The notes: generated by a model not told the origin, from the letters alone. A stretch of 64,000 nt of DNA from Rhodoplanes elegans (GCF_016653355.1 NZ_NHSK01000061.1:1-64000); one strand, 5' to 3'. Positions 25,060 through 35,502 are shown, numbered from the stretch's first letter. Numbers and translations: made by a program.

Positions 25060-25608
25060 GTGACCCTGTGCCGAGTGACCCTGTGCCGCGTATCGACCCT
25101 GTTTCTGATCGCCGTGCTGGCGCCGCTCGCCGGCGCCGCGCGGGCGCAACAGACGACCATCACGACGGGCTTCGTGGTGCGCATGCCGATGCCGCTCGCG
25201 GCCGTGCCGCGGCCGGACGCCGAGCGCCCCACGCTGGTCGGGCACGGCCTTTCCTTCACGCGCCGCGGCACGCCGATGGCACAGCCCGGCCGCGCCGGGC
25301 TGCTCATGGAGTGCCGCCAGGGCACGCTCGAGCTGCTCGCCCTCGACCTCGACTGGCCGCCCGACTCGGAGCCGGTCGGCGACGTCGACGTGACGGTCCT
25401 GCTCGATCAGGTGGCGAGCCCGGAGCGCTGGCGCATTCTCGGCAACGCCTACGCGCCGCCCGACCCGGCGGCGCTGCTGGAGCGCTTCCGCACCGCCCGC
25501 AGCTTCGCCCTGCAGGTGCGCACGAGCGGTGGCGAGCGCGAGCTCAGCTTCGATTTGCGCGGCGTCTCCGCCGCCGCCGGCCAGCTCCGCGCCAACTGCG
25601 CCAACTGA
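25060..25608 (+). CDS. Secreted protein of unknown function
   Basis: A 182-residue exported protein with a signal peptide (CRVSTLFLIAVLAPLAGAARA, cut before QQTT). The mature part holds two Cys, one in LLMECRQGTLELLALDLDW and one in the final RANCAN, which could pair in the periplasm. I do not recognise the family. The start codon is duplicated: GTGACCCTGTGCCG occurs twice in tandem at 25060 and 25075, both GTGs in frame. The first has GGAGGT nine bases upstream and is chosen; the second would give a more typical signal peptide. Confidence 0.75.
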   Translation: MTLCRVTLCRVSTLFLIAVLAPLAGAARAQQTTITTGFVVRMPMPLAAVPRPDAERPTLVGHGLSFTRRGTPMAQPGRAGLLMECRQGTLELLALDLDWPPDSEPVGDVDVTVLLDQVASPERWRILGNAYAPPDPAALLERFRTARSFALQVRTSGGERELSFDLRGVSAAAGQLRANCAN

Positions 25609-25644
25609 GTCGGGCGCCGCTCCAAAGGGCTTGCGCCCGATCCG

Positions 25645-26004
25645 TCACGCCTTCGGCAGGCCGCCGCGCTCGAACACCGGCGTGTCGTCGTCGCGGTCCT
25701 CCTCGCCGGGGCCGGTGGCGATGTCCTCGGCGGCGCGACGCGTCGCCTCCTCGGTCTCGCTCAGCCCGTCCGCGGTCTCGTCGGCGCCGGTTCCGGGCTG
25801 GTGCGCGCCCGTCACGGCGCTGCGCGGCACAGCGCCGACGTCCTGCCGGCGGGTCTCGTCGTCGACGTCGGTGCGATCGGCCGGATCGCGTTCGGCCGAG
25901 CGGCCGCCGGGCGTCTCCAGCAGAGGCCGGTCGGCATCGCTCACCTGGCCCTGATCGGCGAAGCCCTTTCCGGGCGGTCTCGCGCGCGTCTCGTCACGGT
26001 CCAT
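25645..26004 (-). CDS. Small hydrophilic protein, probably disordered
   Basis: A 119-residue product with no hydrophobic core: about one third Asp, Glu and Arg, many Gly and Pro, no Cys. It opens MDRDETRARPPGKGFADQGQ and ends DDDTPVFERGGLPKA, with a helical-looking stretch (GLSETEEATRRAAEDIA) near the middle. A GGGAGACC ribosome site precedes the ATG. From memory similar small proteins occur near stress genes in rhizobia, but no role is known. Confidence 0.6.
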   Translation of the reverse strand: MDRDETRARPPGKGFADQGQVSDADRPLLETPGGRSAERDPADRTDVDDETRRQDVGAVPRSAVTGAHQPGTGADETADGLSETEEATRRAAEDIATGPGEEDRDDDTPVFERGGLPKA

Positions 26005-26101
26005 GCGGGGTCTCCCTGTCCCGGGGAAACCCGTCGCCGGAGAGGCCGTTCCGTCACGCCGGCAGGCCCCGGCGACGGCGTGACGGCGGGCTGCGGCCGG
26101 A

Positions 26102-26962
26102 TCAGGCGCCGAAGGCGCTGCGGAGCGCGCGGCTGAGCGCGAAGGCGTAGTTGTGGAGATTGGCGTCGGCGAGGGCGGGGAGGTCGGCGATCATCTCCTC
26201 GCAGGCCTCGAGCCGCATGCTGCCGAGGTCCGGGGGGCGCTCGGCGAAATCCTTCGACACTTCGGTCAGGATCAGGGGCGGGGACTTCAGGCCGCCGAGC
26301 ACGACGCGGCTGACGCCGCGCTCCGGATCCGAGATCACGGCGGCGATCGCATCGGCCGATTCGCTGACCGTCCGGGTGACCTTGTAGTAGCCCCAGCGGG
26401 CCCGCTTCGACGACCGCGGCAGGCTGATCGACGTGACGATCTCGGCGGCGCCGAGCGCGTTGGTGAACGCCTCCGGATAGAAGCGGGTGATCGGGATGCG
26501 GCGCTCGCCCTCCGGCGACAGCGTCACCATGGTGGCGTCGAGCGCGACGAGGGCGGTCGGCCAGTCGGCGCAGGGGTCGGCCCAGCACGCGGTGCCGCCG
26601 AGCGTGCCGCGGTTGCGGACGTCGCGGTGGGCGATGCCGTGCGCCACATAGGGCAGCATGCCGGCGACCGGGTCGGGCACCAGCCCGTCCTCGATCATCG
26701 CATGGGTCACCATGGCCCCGACCATGACCGTGTCGCCGTGCGCCTCGATCATGCGCAGCTCGGTGGCCTGGCCGAGATCGACGAGCACGTGCGGGACCGT
26801 CGAGCGCAGGCTCATCTGCGGAATCAGCGACTGCCCGCCCGCCATGACCACGCCGCGCTCGCCGCACTGGGCCAGCACGTTGACGGCCTCCTCGGCGCAG
26901 AGCACGCGGACATAATCGAATTGCGCCGCGTCCATGCAGACGTCCAGCGAGGGTTCCTTCAT
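26102..26962 (-). CDS. FAD-binding subunit of a molybdopterin dehydrogenase, orphan
   Basis: The medium (FAD) subunit of the xanthine dehydrogenase/CO dehydrogenase family, passing electrons from the iron-sulfur subunit to the acceptor. The 286-residue product has the FAD motifs VVMAGGQSLIPQMSLR (residues about 38-53) and RNRGTLGGTACWADPCADWP (about 117-136), and a C-terminal CO-dehydrogenase flavoprotein-like domain. The usual large molybdopterin and small 2Fe-2S subunits are absent on either side, which is odd. It may serve an enzyme encoded elsewhere, or bind FAD for another purpose. Confidence 0.9.
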   Translation of the reverse strand: MKEPSLDVCMDAAQFDYVRVLCAEEAVNVLAQCGERGVVMAGGQSLIPQMSLRSTVPHVLVDLGQATELRMIEAHGDTVMVGAMVTHAMIEDGLVPDPVAGMLPYVAHGIAHRDVRNRGTLGGTACWADPCADWPTALVALDATMVTLSPEGERRIPITRFYPEAFTNALGAAEIVTSISLPRSSKRARWGYYKVTRTVSESADAIAAVISDPERGVSRVVLGGLKSPPLILTEVSKDFAERPPDLGSMRLEACEEMIADLPALADANLHNYAFALSRALRSAFGA

Positions 26963-27365
26963 GGGTCGCCTCCCGGCCGGCAGCGCGCCCGATCCTCACG
27001 ATCCGACGGCCCGACATCGATTGCCCTGACGGGCGAGGCCGACGGGATCGGCATTCTCCGCCGCGCGAAGCTCGGGTTGCGATCTCCGCCGGCATGTCTC
27101 GTTGCGCGAACCGGGGCCGCGGGACGTGGCGCGTCTGAAAACAGGAAGGTCCAGCGATCCAACACGGTCCCGAGCCGGCTCGTCACGAAACAGTCCGAGG
27201 TCGCGACCCGGATTGTCCCAGCTCTCATAGAAGACAGGTGTTTGTCAATTTGTCAGAACACGGCCTCCGTCCGGTGTTCTGGACAGCGGTTCGGAAGCCC
27301 CCGATCCGCCGTGTCGCATGGCGTTCCGAAAGCGGATGCCGGCGCACCGCCGAGGCGCGAATCGT
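26963..27365. other. 403-bp gap below the glycan cluster
   Basis: Lies between the end of the UXS-like gene and the start of the FAD subunit gene, both leftward. It holds an 8-bp inverted repeat CAGAACAC...GTGTTCTG (about 27255-27282), possibly the end of the cluster transcript, and an AT-rich patch with two tandem TGACAAA elements read leftward (about 27241-27256), which may be promoter or operator for the FAD gene. No gene seen. Confidence 0.45.
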
Positions 27366-28430
<1,065 letters not shown>

Positions 28431-28574
28431 GCGCGCTCTCCTTTTTTGGTCTCGCGTCTGTCGGGTCCTGCGTCGTCTCGGCCGAGGATCGCGTCGGTGG
28501 CCCGAGGCTGGCCGGGCCGGAGGGATCTCGATGTACAAACCCCATGCGGGCGACGAGAGTTCCTGATCACGTCG

Positions 28575-29687
28575 TCAGGCCACCGCGCCGACCGTTCTCG
28601 ACGCGCCGCTGCGCACCCGTGCGGCCCGCGCTTCGGCGTGGTGATCCTCGAGCGCGCGGGCGCGCTCGCGCGCCGTGTGACAGGCGAGCGTCCGTCTGCG
28701 TGCCGCCGCCGCGATATCGCGCCGGCGCTCCTCCGGCATGTCGCGCAGGATCGCCATGGCCTCCGCGGTCGTGTCGGCGATCAGGATCTCGGAGCCCGGC
28801 GTGTAGAACGCGTCGAGCCCGGCCCAGCGATCCGAGATGACCGGCACGCCGCAGGCCCCGGCCTCGAACAGCCGCACGCTCGGCGACCAGCCGGCCGCGA
28901 TCATGTCGGCCCGGGTGACGTTGAGGGTGAAGCGCTGGCCGCAGTAGAAGCGGGCGTGCTCCTGCGGCGGCAGGTGATCGATGCGGGCGACGTTCGCGGG
29001 CCAGTCGAGCGCGTCCGGATATTGCGGCCCGGCGACCGCGAAGCGCTGTGCCGGCAGGCGCCGCGCCGGCTCGACCAGCAGCCGGTCGAGCGTCGGCTGG
29101 CGGTCCGGACTGTAGGTGCCGACATAGCCGAGCGCGAGATGCGGAACGACGTCGTGCGGCATGTGCAGCTCGGGATCGACGGCGCAGTAGAGCGGCCGCG
29201 CCGCGCGCGCCCCCCAGGTCTCCTCGATCAGCTCCAGCACCGGGCCGCCCGTGAACGACAGGTAGAGATCGAAACGCGGCACCAGTGCCGGCGCGATGTA
29301 GTCGGTGCCGCCCTGCTCGAGGCGCCGCAGGGTCACGGGCGTGTCGATGTCGTAGAAGGCCGTGATGCCGCGGGCCTCGGTGGTCAGCCAGTCGGCGATG
29401 GCGACGCCGTCCGGCACGAAGGAGCCGAGAATCACGAGGTCGGCGTCGCGCACCAGGCCGCCGTGCCGGCGCGGCAGCTCGGCGAGCGAGTCGTACAGCT
29501 CCACCCGGCACCACGCGGGCCGGTGCAGATCCCGATGCTCGCGGTACCACGCGACGTCGCGTTCCAGGAAGGTCACGCGGTGGCCCCGTTCGGCCAGCGC
29601 CTTGATCAGCGCCCGATACGTGGTGGCGTGGCCGTTGCCCCAGGACGACGTGATCGAGAGGCCGAGGACGACGATGTCGAGCGTCAT
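28575..29687 (-). CDS. CgeB-like glycosyltransferase 1
   Basis: A 370-residue GT-B fold transferase of the CgeB/Glyco_trans_1_2 type. The N-terminal half starts LDIVVLGLSITSSWGNGHAT; the C-terminal donor domain has YVGTYSPDRQPTLDRLL, LNVTRADMIAAGWSPSVRLFEAGACGVPVISDRW and GSEILIADTTAEAM. It is the nearest relative of the copy at 39508 (shared SSxWGNGHAT opening). It overlaps the previous gene by four bases (ATGA). The sugar donor is unknown; the UXS-like product is a candidate. Confidence 0.88.
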   Translation of the reverse strand: MTLDIVVLGLSITSSWGNGHATTYRALIKALAERGHRVTFLERDVAWYREHRDLHRPAWCRVELYDSLAELPRRHGGLVRDADLVILGSFVPDGVAIADWLTTEARGITAFYDIDTPVTLRRLEQGGTDYIAPALVPRFDLYLSFTGGPVLELIEETWGARAARPLYCAVDPELHMPHDVVPHLALGYVGTYSPDRQPTLDRLLVEPARRLPAQRFAVAGPQYPDALDWPANVARIDHLPPQEHARFYCGQRFTLNVTRADMIAAGWSPSVRLFEAGACGVPVISDRWAGLDAFYTPGSEILIADTTAEAMAILRDMPEERRRDIAAAARRRTLACHTARERARALEDHHAEARAARVRSGASRTVGAVA

Positions 29688-30787
29688 TCCGCGGCCTCCC
29701 GCCCGAGCGACAACGGCCGCACCGGAACGCCGAGCCGGTCCAGCACGGTGCGGGCGCGGTGCGCGTAGGTGTGCTCGGCGAGCACGCGCTCGCGTCCGGC
29801 GGCGCCGATGCTCTTCGCCCGCGTCTCGTCGAGCCCGTCGAGCAGCGCGGCGACCTCGGCCCCCGAGTCGGCGACGAGGATCTCGCGCTCCGGCTCGAGG
29901 AACCGATCGATGCCCTCCCAGCGGTCGGTGATCAGGCAGGCGCCGGCGCCGGCCGCCTCGAACACGCGGGTGGGCGGCGAGAAGCCGTAGCGTGCCATGC
30001 TGGCGCGGTTGACGTTGAGGGTGGCGAGCGATGAGCAGAAGAAGGCGTTGTGATCGACGCTGCCGACGTGACCGAGGCGGCGCACGTTCGCCGACACAGG
30101 CTTGTCCTCCCAGCCGGCGCCGCCGAGCAGGAAGCTCTTCGCCGGCAGCCGCGCCGCGGCATCGAGGAAGAAGTCTTCGACGCGGGCCTCGCGGTCCGGC
30201 AGACGGTTGCCGAGAAAGCCGAGATCGCAGCGCCATTCGTCGCGTGCCGCGACCGGGTGGTGGGTGTCGGGATCGACCGCGTTGTAGATCGGCACGCAGG
30301 CGCGGGCGCCGAGCGCCATGTAGGCCTGAACGACCGGGTCGCCGCCGCCGTAGGTGAAGACGAGATCGTAGCGCGGCACGGCGCCGCGCAGATGATCGTC
30401 GGGGTTTGCCGCGACGGCGTCGAGCGTCGCCGGCGCGTCGACGTCCCACCAGGCGCAGGCGGCGCCGGGGCGCACCGCGTCCGGCACGGCGATCTCCAGC
30501 TCGCGGTCGAACACGCCGACGCCGCTCGCCTTGACCAGCAGATCGGCGTCGTGCGCCGCCTCGTCGAGCGCTCGCCGCCAGCCGTCCGCGGTCGCCGGGT
30601 AGACGACGACGCGCGCCCAGGGCGGATCGACGATGTCGCGGTGCTGCTGGCGCTGATAGGCGTCGGGCTCGTAGAAGACGACGTCGACGCCGTGCGCGGC
30701 GAGGGCCTTCAGGAGCCCGCGATAGTAGGTGGCGGCCCCGTTCCAGTAGGAGGAGACGAGGCTCGATCCGAAGAAACGCAATCTCAT
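29684..30787 (-). CDS. CgeB-like glycosyltransferase 2
   Basis: A 367-residue GT-B transferase. It opens LRFFGSSLVSSYWNGAATYYRGLL, and has DLGFLGNRLPDREARVEDFF and the donor-side motif RVFEAAGAGACLITDRWEGIDRF followed by EREILVADSGAEVAALL. The same family as the genes at 28575, 30784 and 39508, but clearly diverged, so it probably adds a different residue. Four-base ATGA overlaps link it to both neighbours. Confidence 0.88.
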   Translation of the reverse strand: MRLRFFGSSLVSSYWNGAATYYRGLLKALAAHGVDVVFYEPDAYQRQQHRDIVDPPWARVVVYPATADGWRRALDEAAHDADLLVKASGVGVFDRELEIAVPDAVRPGAACAWWDVDAPATLDAVAANPDDHLRGAVPRYDLVFTYGGGDPVVQAYMALGARACVPIYNAVDPDTHHPVAARDEWRCDLGFLGNRLPDREARVEDFFLDAAARLPAKSFLLGGAGWEDKPVSANVRRLGHVGSVDHNAFFCSSLATLNVNRASMARYGFSPPTRVFEAAGAGACLITDRWEGIDRFLEPEREILVADSGAEVAALLDGLDETRAKSIGAAGRERVLAEHTYAHRARTVLDRLGVPVRPLSLGREAAE

Positions 30788-31956
30788 GACACGGCGATCC
30801 TGGCGGGTGCGGTTTCGGCGGGCGCGCCGAGGATCGGCGCGGCGGGACGGGCGGACGCGGCGGGCATGCGGTCTCCTCGAACCGAGGCGACGATGTCGAG
30901 GAGCGCGGCGACGCGATGGGCGCAGGTGTGGCGCGCGCGGATCGCGGCGAGCCCGGTGCGGGCGAGGCTTTCGGCCTGGTCCTGGTCGCGCAGCACGGTG
31001 GCGAGTGCCGCCGTCATGCCGTCGCGGTCGCGCACCTTCAGATAGCTGCCGTCGGGAAAGAGACCTTCGGCTTCGTCCCAGGGCGCGCTGACGAGCGGGA
31101 TGCCGCAGGCCAGCGCCTCGAACATCCTGATGGTCGGGATGCCGCGCAGCGCCTCGGCATAAGGCCGGCGCGGCACATGCACGGTGACGCGGGCGCGGGC
31201 GAAAGCCTCGGGCGCGCGGTGGTTGGGGAGCCATCCGGCATAATCGATGCCCCGTGCGACGAGCTCTGCGCGCGCCGCTTCGGGCCAGCGTACGCCGTGC
31301 ACGCGCGCCGAAAGCCCGAGCGTCGCTATCGGCTCCATCAGGTAGGTCTTGAGTTCCACGTCGCGTTCGCCGTCGCCGTAATTGCCGATGAAGACGAGAT
31401 CGCGGTCCGTTTCACGAGCGAGTGGCCGGAACAGCGCCGTGTCGGCGGCCTCGTGCCAGGTGAAGACCCGGCGGCCCCAGCCGCGCTTCAGATAGACCTC
31501 GCGCAGAACCTCGCCGAAAGCGAGGACGCCGTCGTAGCCGTCGAGATCGAACCGTCCGATCTCGTCCGGCGCCGTGACGGCGCGGTGATGCGTGTCGTGG
31601 AAGAACAACAGGAAGCGGCAGTCGGCGGCACGGCGCGCGCCCAGCGCGGCGATCAGGCGGGGCTCGTTCCACTCGTGCGCCAGGACGAGGTCGGCGCCGT
31701 CGAGCGCGCGATCAAGATCGGGGCCGGCGGCATCGTAGCGATGGAGCCCAACGCCCGGCACGAGCCGGTCGGCCGGCGCGAGCGCTGCCGGGCCGCCGTC
31801 GGCGAGCGCGTTGGTGCGGCTCCACCCGTCGGCCGGCTCGTGAACGTCGACCGCGTGGCCGGCGCGCAGCAGCTCGCGCGCGATGCCACGCAGGAAGTGG
31901 GCGTTGCCGTGGTTCCAGCAGGATTCGAGCGAGTGACAGAAGATCACCACCTTCAT
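30784..31956 (-). CDS. CgeB-like glycosyltransferase 3
   Basis: A 390-residue GT-B transferase. It opens VVIFCHSLESCWNHGNAHFLRG; donor-domain motifs are VFIGNYGDGERDVELK, PRRPYAEALRGIPTIRMFEA, LACGIPLVSAPWDEAEGLF and GSYLKVRD. A His-rich stretch FFHDTHHRAV lies near the domain boundary. Fourfold ATGA overlaps on both sides place it firmly in the operon. The C-terminal 35 residues are a low-complexity Ala/Pro tail. Confidence 0.87.
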   Translation of the reverse strand: MKVVIFCHSLESCWNHGNAHFLRGIARELLRAGHAVDVHEPADGWSRTNALADGGPAALAPADRLVPGVGLHRYDAAGPDLDRALDGADLVLAHEWNEPRLIAALGARRAADCRFLLFFHDTHHRAVTAPDEIGRFDLDGYDGVLAFGEVLREVYLKRGWGRRVFTWHEAADTALFRPLARETDRDLVFIGNYGDGERDVELKTYLMEPIATLGLSARVHGVRWPEAARAELVARGIDYAGWLPNHRAPEAFARARVTVHVPRRPYAEALRGIPTIRMFEALACGIPLVSAPWDEAEGLFPDGSYLKVRDRDGMTAALATVLRDQDQAESLARTGLAAIRARHTCAHRVAALLDIVASVRGDRMPAASARPAAPILGAPAETAPARIAVS

Positions 31957-33098
31957 GCCACGGCCTCCGGCGTCAGCGAGGCCGCAATGGCCGTGCGGCG
32001 CGCATCGCCCGCGATCAGCGTCTGGTGGAGGCTCTCGATGCGGTCGGTCATCGCGTCCACCGTGTAGGTCGCGGCGCGTGCCTGCGCCGCCCGTCGCAAC
32101 GCGCCCCGCCGCGCCGGTTCGGCGGCCAGCGCCGTCACGGCGGCGGCGAGCGCGGACGGCGCATCGGTCGGCACGAACGCGGCGGCGCCGTCCCACAGCT
32201 CGCGCAGCGTCGGGATGTCGGACAGCACCAGCACGGCGCCGCAGGCGGCCGCTTCGGCGATGGTCAGGCCGAACGGCTCGTACCGCGCCGGCGCGACGAA
32301 GATTTCGGCGGCCTGCATCTCGGCGTGCAGGGACGCCTGATCCAGCATCCCCAGCAGCGTCACGGTGTCCGGTGCCGCGAGTGTGGGCCCGCCGTCCGGC
32401 GCCGTCGTGGCCCCGGCGATGCGCACCGCCCAGGGCAGGGTGGGGGCGGCCGCGAGCAGCGTGTCGATCCCCTTCGCCTCGTCCCACAGACGGCCGGCGG
32501 CGAGCACGACGGGGCGGCGGGCGCGGCGCGACGGTGGGTCGGGCATGGCGATGCCGTTCGGGATCACGGCGCCGTCGCGCAGCGGCGCATAGAGCGACGT
32601 GATCAGATCGCGGAACGCGCGGGTCGGCGCCGCCCACGCATCGGCGGCCGCGAGGCCGGCCGCGACATTGTCGAGATAGGGCCGCCAGCGCGGCGCGTCG
32701 GGCTCGCCGCCGCGGCAGGCCCGCCACCACGAGCGCACGCAGGAATGCGCGACCACGAGGGCCGGCACGCCGAACCGGATCGTCGCCTCGCGAAAGCCGC
32801 CGAGCTGGACGATGTCGGGCGCCCACTCTTCGGCGATCGATCCGAGAACGTCGCGCGCACGGGGAAGGTCGTGCCCCTCCGGGTCCATCCATTCGAGGGA
32901 GAGATCCGTCGTCACCAGCTCTACACCGTCGGTCGCCGACAGCGCCGCGCGTTGCGCGGGACCCGGCTCGGGGCCGAGCGTCACCAGCAGAACCGTGTGA
33001 CCACGTCCGGCGAGGGCCGCGGCTAGGGTGGTCGCATAGGTCCACACGCCGCCGACCGCATCGGCGGTCATCAGCACGCGGCGGCGCGGCGGCGTCAT
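31953..33098 (-). CDS. Family 4 glycosyltransferase
   Basis: A 381-residue retaining GT4-type enzyme. Family features: glycine-rich loop DAVGGVWTYATTLAAALAGRGH at the N-terminus, VVLAAGRLWDEAKGIDTLLAA at the start of the donor domain, and the E-x7-E motif ARYEPFGLTIAEAAACGAVLVLSD. Several such enzymes transfer mannose, glucose or GlcNAc from nucleotide donors; some GT4 members use inositol or inositol-phosphate acceptors, which is of interest because the cluster makes inositol phosphate. ATGA overlaps on both sides. Confidence 0.9.
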   Translation of the reverse strand: MTPPRRRVLMTADAVGGVWTYATTLAAALAGRGHTVLLVTLGPEPGPAQRAALSATDGVELVTTDLSLEWMDPEGHDLPRARDVLGSIAEEWAPDIVQLGGFREATIRFGVPALVVAHSCVRSWWRACRGGEPDAPRWRPYLDNVAAGLAAADAWAAPTRAFRDLITSLYAPLRDGAVIPNGIAMPDPPSRRARRPVVLAAGRLWDEAKGIDTLLAAAPTLPWAVRIAGATTAPDGGPTLAAPDTVTLLGMLDQASLHAEMQAAEIFVAPARYEPFGLTIAEAAACGAVLVLSDIPTLRELWDGAAAFVPTDAPSALAAAVTALAAEPARRGALRRAAQARAATYTVDAMTDRIESLHQTLIAGDARRTAIAASLTPEAVA

Positions 33099-34375
33099 GC
33101 GCAGCACTCCAGTTCGTGGAGCGGCTTCGGGCGCTCCTCCTGGATGTCGCTGAAGCCCGCGAACTGAGCGAGGTACCAGGCGTGCGCGCGCTCCCAGGCG
33201 TCGTCGTCGGGTTCGCCCCACATCTTTCGGTAGTCCGGCGCGCCGGGGTAGGGGAACAGCGGCACGGGATCGTTCGCCCATACGCCGGCGGCCCGCATGG
33301 TGTCACGCCAGCGCTGCACGGTCTCGTCGTCGTCCTGCGGCACCTCGATCAGGTTGGCCTGGACGAACGGGATGTGACGCTTGGCGGCGAGAAGCCGCTC
33401 GGCGAGCTCGTCGGTCGTGAGCCGGCATTTCTTCGCCAGCGCGTCGCGGCCCTCCGGCGAAAGGCTCTCGACGCCGGCCTCGACCGAGACGCAACCGGCG
33501 CGGCCGAGCAGCGCGAGCTGGTCGGGCTTCCACAGGTCGATGCGAGTCTGGACGCCGAACGTCAGACCGCGGCCGACGAGTCCTTCCAGAAGCTCGGGAT
33601 TGGGCAGGAAGATCTCGTCGATGAAGTAGATGTACTCGACGCCCTGCCGTTGGAGACGCGACACTTCCTCCAACACCGGGGCGGCCGGGCGGCGGCGGTA
33701 GCCGTTACGGAAGTTCTCCTTGGCGCAGAACGTGCAGTTGTAGGGACAGCCGCGCGACGCCTCGACCTCGGCACCGGGGCCGGAGGGCTCGGTATCGAAA
33801 CGGTGGTGATGATGCCGGTGGCGGGCGATGAAGGCGTCGGGCCAGGCCAGCGGCGCCATGTCGACGAAGCGCGCCGCCTGCGGACCGCCCTGGACCCGGA
33901 TCGCACCGTCCTCGTGATAACAGAGCCCCGGCACGCCGTCGCGCTCGCCGGCGGCGAGGCGAACGAGCGTCTCTTCGGCCTCTCCCATCACCACGACATC
34001 GACGGCGAGCTTGGCCAGCGCGGCGCGCGGCGTCGTCGAGCCGTGCGGCCCGATCGCGACGAGAAGCGGCGCGAGATCGCGCAGCACCCGCGCCGTCTCC
34101 TGCGGCACGCGCAGCTCGGGCGGGGCGCAGCGCCAGAACAGATAGGTCGGCGCCGTCGTGATCACGATCATGTCGGGCGCCATGGCGCGGACCCGATCGG
34201 AGAGTTCGGAAAGAGACAATCCGAACAGATGCGCGTCGACGATGGTGGTCTCGTGCCCCGCGGCGTCGAGAAGCTGCGCCGCGCAACCGAGCTCGATCGG
34301 CAGGTGCGGCGCCCGGCAGCCGAAATAGATGCTGCCGTCGTAGCGCCAGGGCGGGTTGACGAGCGCCACCCGCAT
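33095..34375 (-). CDS. B12-binding-domain radical SAM protein
   Basis: A 426-residue class B-type radical SAM protein: N-terminal cobalamin-binding Rossmann domain (LVNPPWRYDGSIYFGCRAPH; VVVMGEAEETLVRLA), then a radical SAM barrel with the 4Fe-4S ligands Cys210, Cys214 and Cys217 in RGCPYNCTFCAKENF. Such proteins methylate unactivated carbons or rearrange carbon skeletons. From memory a TIGRFAM model describes just this protein in an uncharacterised 'rhizo-twelve' gene set. In this cluster it could C-methylate a sugar or cyclitol. It overlaps the SDR gene upstream by one base (TGATG) and the GT4 gene by four. Confidence 0.92.
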   Translation of the reverse strand: MRVALVNPPWRYDGSIYFGCRAPHLPIELGCAAQLLDAAGHETTIVDAHLFGLSLSELSDRVRAMAPDMIVITTAPTYLFWRCAPPELRVPQETARVLRDLAPLLVAIGPHGSTTPRAALAKLAVDVVVMGEAEETLVRLAAGERDGVPGLCYHEDGAIRVQGGPQAARFVDMAPLAWPDAFIARHRHHHHRFDTEPSGPGAEVEASRGCPYNCTFCAKENFRNGYRRRPAAPVLEEVSRLQRQGVEYIYFIDEIFLPNPELLEGLVGRGLTFGVQTRIDLWKPDQLALLGRAGCVSVEAGVESLSPEGRDALAKKCRLTTDELAERLLAAKRHIPFVQANLIEVPQDDDETVQRWRDTMRAAGVWANDPVPLFPYPGAPDYRKMWGEPDDDAWERAHAWYLAQFAGFSDIQEERPKPLHELECCA

Positions 34376-35502
34376 CACGCCACCAGTCCGCGGCGCTCGA
34401 GCTCGGCGGTCGCGTGCTCGACCTGGTCGACCGCGATCTCGGTCGCCAGCCACTCGGCGAGCTCGGTCAGGCCCGCCTGGAAATCGACCTGCGGGGCGTA
34501 ACCGAGGCGGTCGCGGCTCTTGCTCAGGTCGGCGAAGCAGTGGCGGATGTCGCCGGTGCGGAACTTGCCCGTGATGTGGGGGGCGAGATCGCTCGCGCTC
34601 ATCACGGCGGCGAGGTCGTGCGCGACCGACGTGATGGTGCGGCTGTGGCCGGAGCCGACATTGAACACCTCTCCGATCCCGGTCTCGGTGGTCAGCGCGA
34701 GCAGGCAGGCGCGCGCGACGTCGCGCACATGGACGAAGTCGCGCCGCTGCGCGCCGTCCTCGAACACCAGCGGCGGCCGCCGGTTGAGGAGCCGCGCCGC
34801 GAAGATCGCCAGCACGCCCGTGTAGGGATTCGACAGCGCCTGGTGCGGCCCGAACACGTTGAAGAAGCGCAGCGCGACGGTGGGAATGCCGTAGGCGCGA
34901 CCGGTGATCAGCGCCATCCGCTCCTGGACGTACTTGTTGAGCGCATAGATCGAATTGAGGGCGGGATGCTTGGTCTCCGGCGTCGGCACCGCTTCGAGGG
35001 CCGTGCCGTCGTGATCCTCGGGCTCCCAGCGGCCGCGACGGAGCTGCTCGACGCTGCGGTCCGCGGGCTCGACCAGCGCACCGTCCGGCCGCCGCGCGAG
35101 ACCCTCGCCGTAGACGCTCATCGACGAGGCGACGACCAGCCGCTCGACCGGCCGGCGAAGCAGCTCCTCCATCAGCACCGCGGTGCCGCGGTCGTTGGTG
35201 TCCGTGTAGGAGACGATCTCGTACATGCTCTGGCCGACGCCGACGGCGGCGGCCAGATGGATCACGACGTCGGTATCGGCCAATAGCTTCGACACGATTT
35301 CAGCATCGCGGACGTCGCCGACGATCAACTCGGCGTCGGGCGAGAGATGGCGGGGCCGTCCGGCGTCGCGCACCTCGGGGCCGTGCACCTGCGGGTCGAG
35401 AGTGTCGAGAACTCGAACCTGATCACCACGCTCGAGCAGGAGGTCCGTCACATGGGACCCGATGAATCCCGCCCCGCCGGTCACCAGCACACGCCGCGCC
35501 AT
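34375..35502 (-). CDS. SDR NAD-dependent sugar epimerase/dehydratase
   Basis: A 375-residue extended SDR. It opens with the NAD motif VLVTGGAGFIGSH, has the catalytic SMSVYGEG and Y-x-x-x-K in NSIYALNKYVQER, and the substrate-binding segment RFFNVFGPHQALSNPYTGVLAIFA. A long insert (residues about 145-180, rich in Glu and Asp) separates the Ser and Tyr motifs, as in some dTDP-rhamnose-type 4-epimerases. It acts on a nucleotide sugar; which one cannot be read. It heads the second half of the cluster, 102 bp below deoB. Confidence 0.9.
   Translation of the reverse strand: MARRVLVTGGAGFIGSHVTDLLLERGDQVRVLDTLDPQVHGPEVRDAGRPRHLSPDAELIVGDVRDAEIVSKLLADTDVVIHLAAAVGVGQSMYEIVSYTDTNDRGTAVLMEELLRRPVERLVVASSMSVYGEGLARRPDGALVEPADRSVEQLRRGRWEPEDHDGTALEAVPTPETKHPALNSIYALNKYVQERMALITGRAYGIPTVALRFFNVFGPHQALSNPYTGVLAIFAARLLNRRPPLVFEDGAQRRDFVHVRDVARACLLALTTETGIGEVFNVGSGHSRTITSVAHDLAAVMSASDLAPHITGKFRTGDIRHCFADLSKSRDRLGYAPQVDFQAGLTELAEWLATEIAVDQVEHATAELERRGLVA

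Noticed and set aside
34200-34260. DxHxxG cobalamin motif (DAHLFG) in the radical SAM protein
   Set aside because: It follows the second strand of the Rossmann domain, not the first as in true His-on B12 proteins, so it is probably coincidental; the B12-domain call rests on overall pattern.
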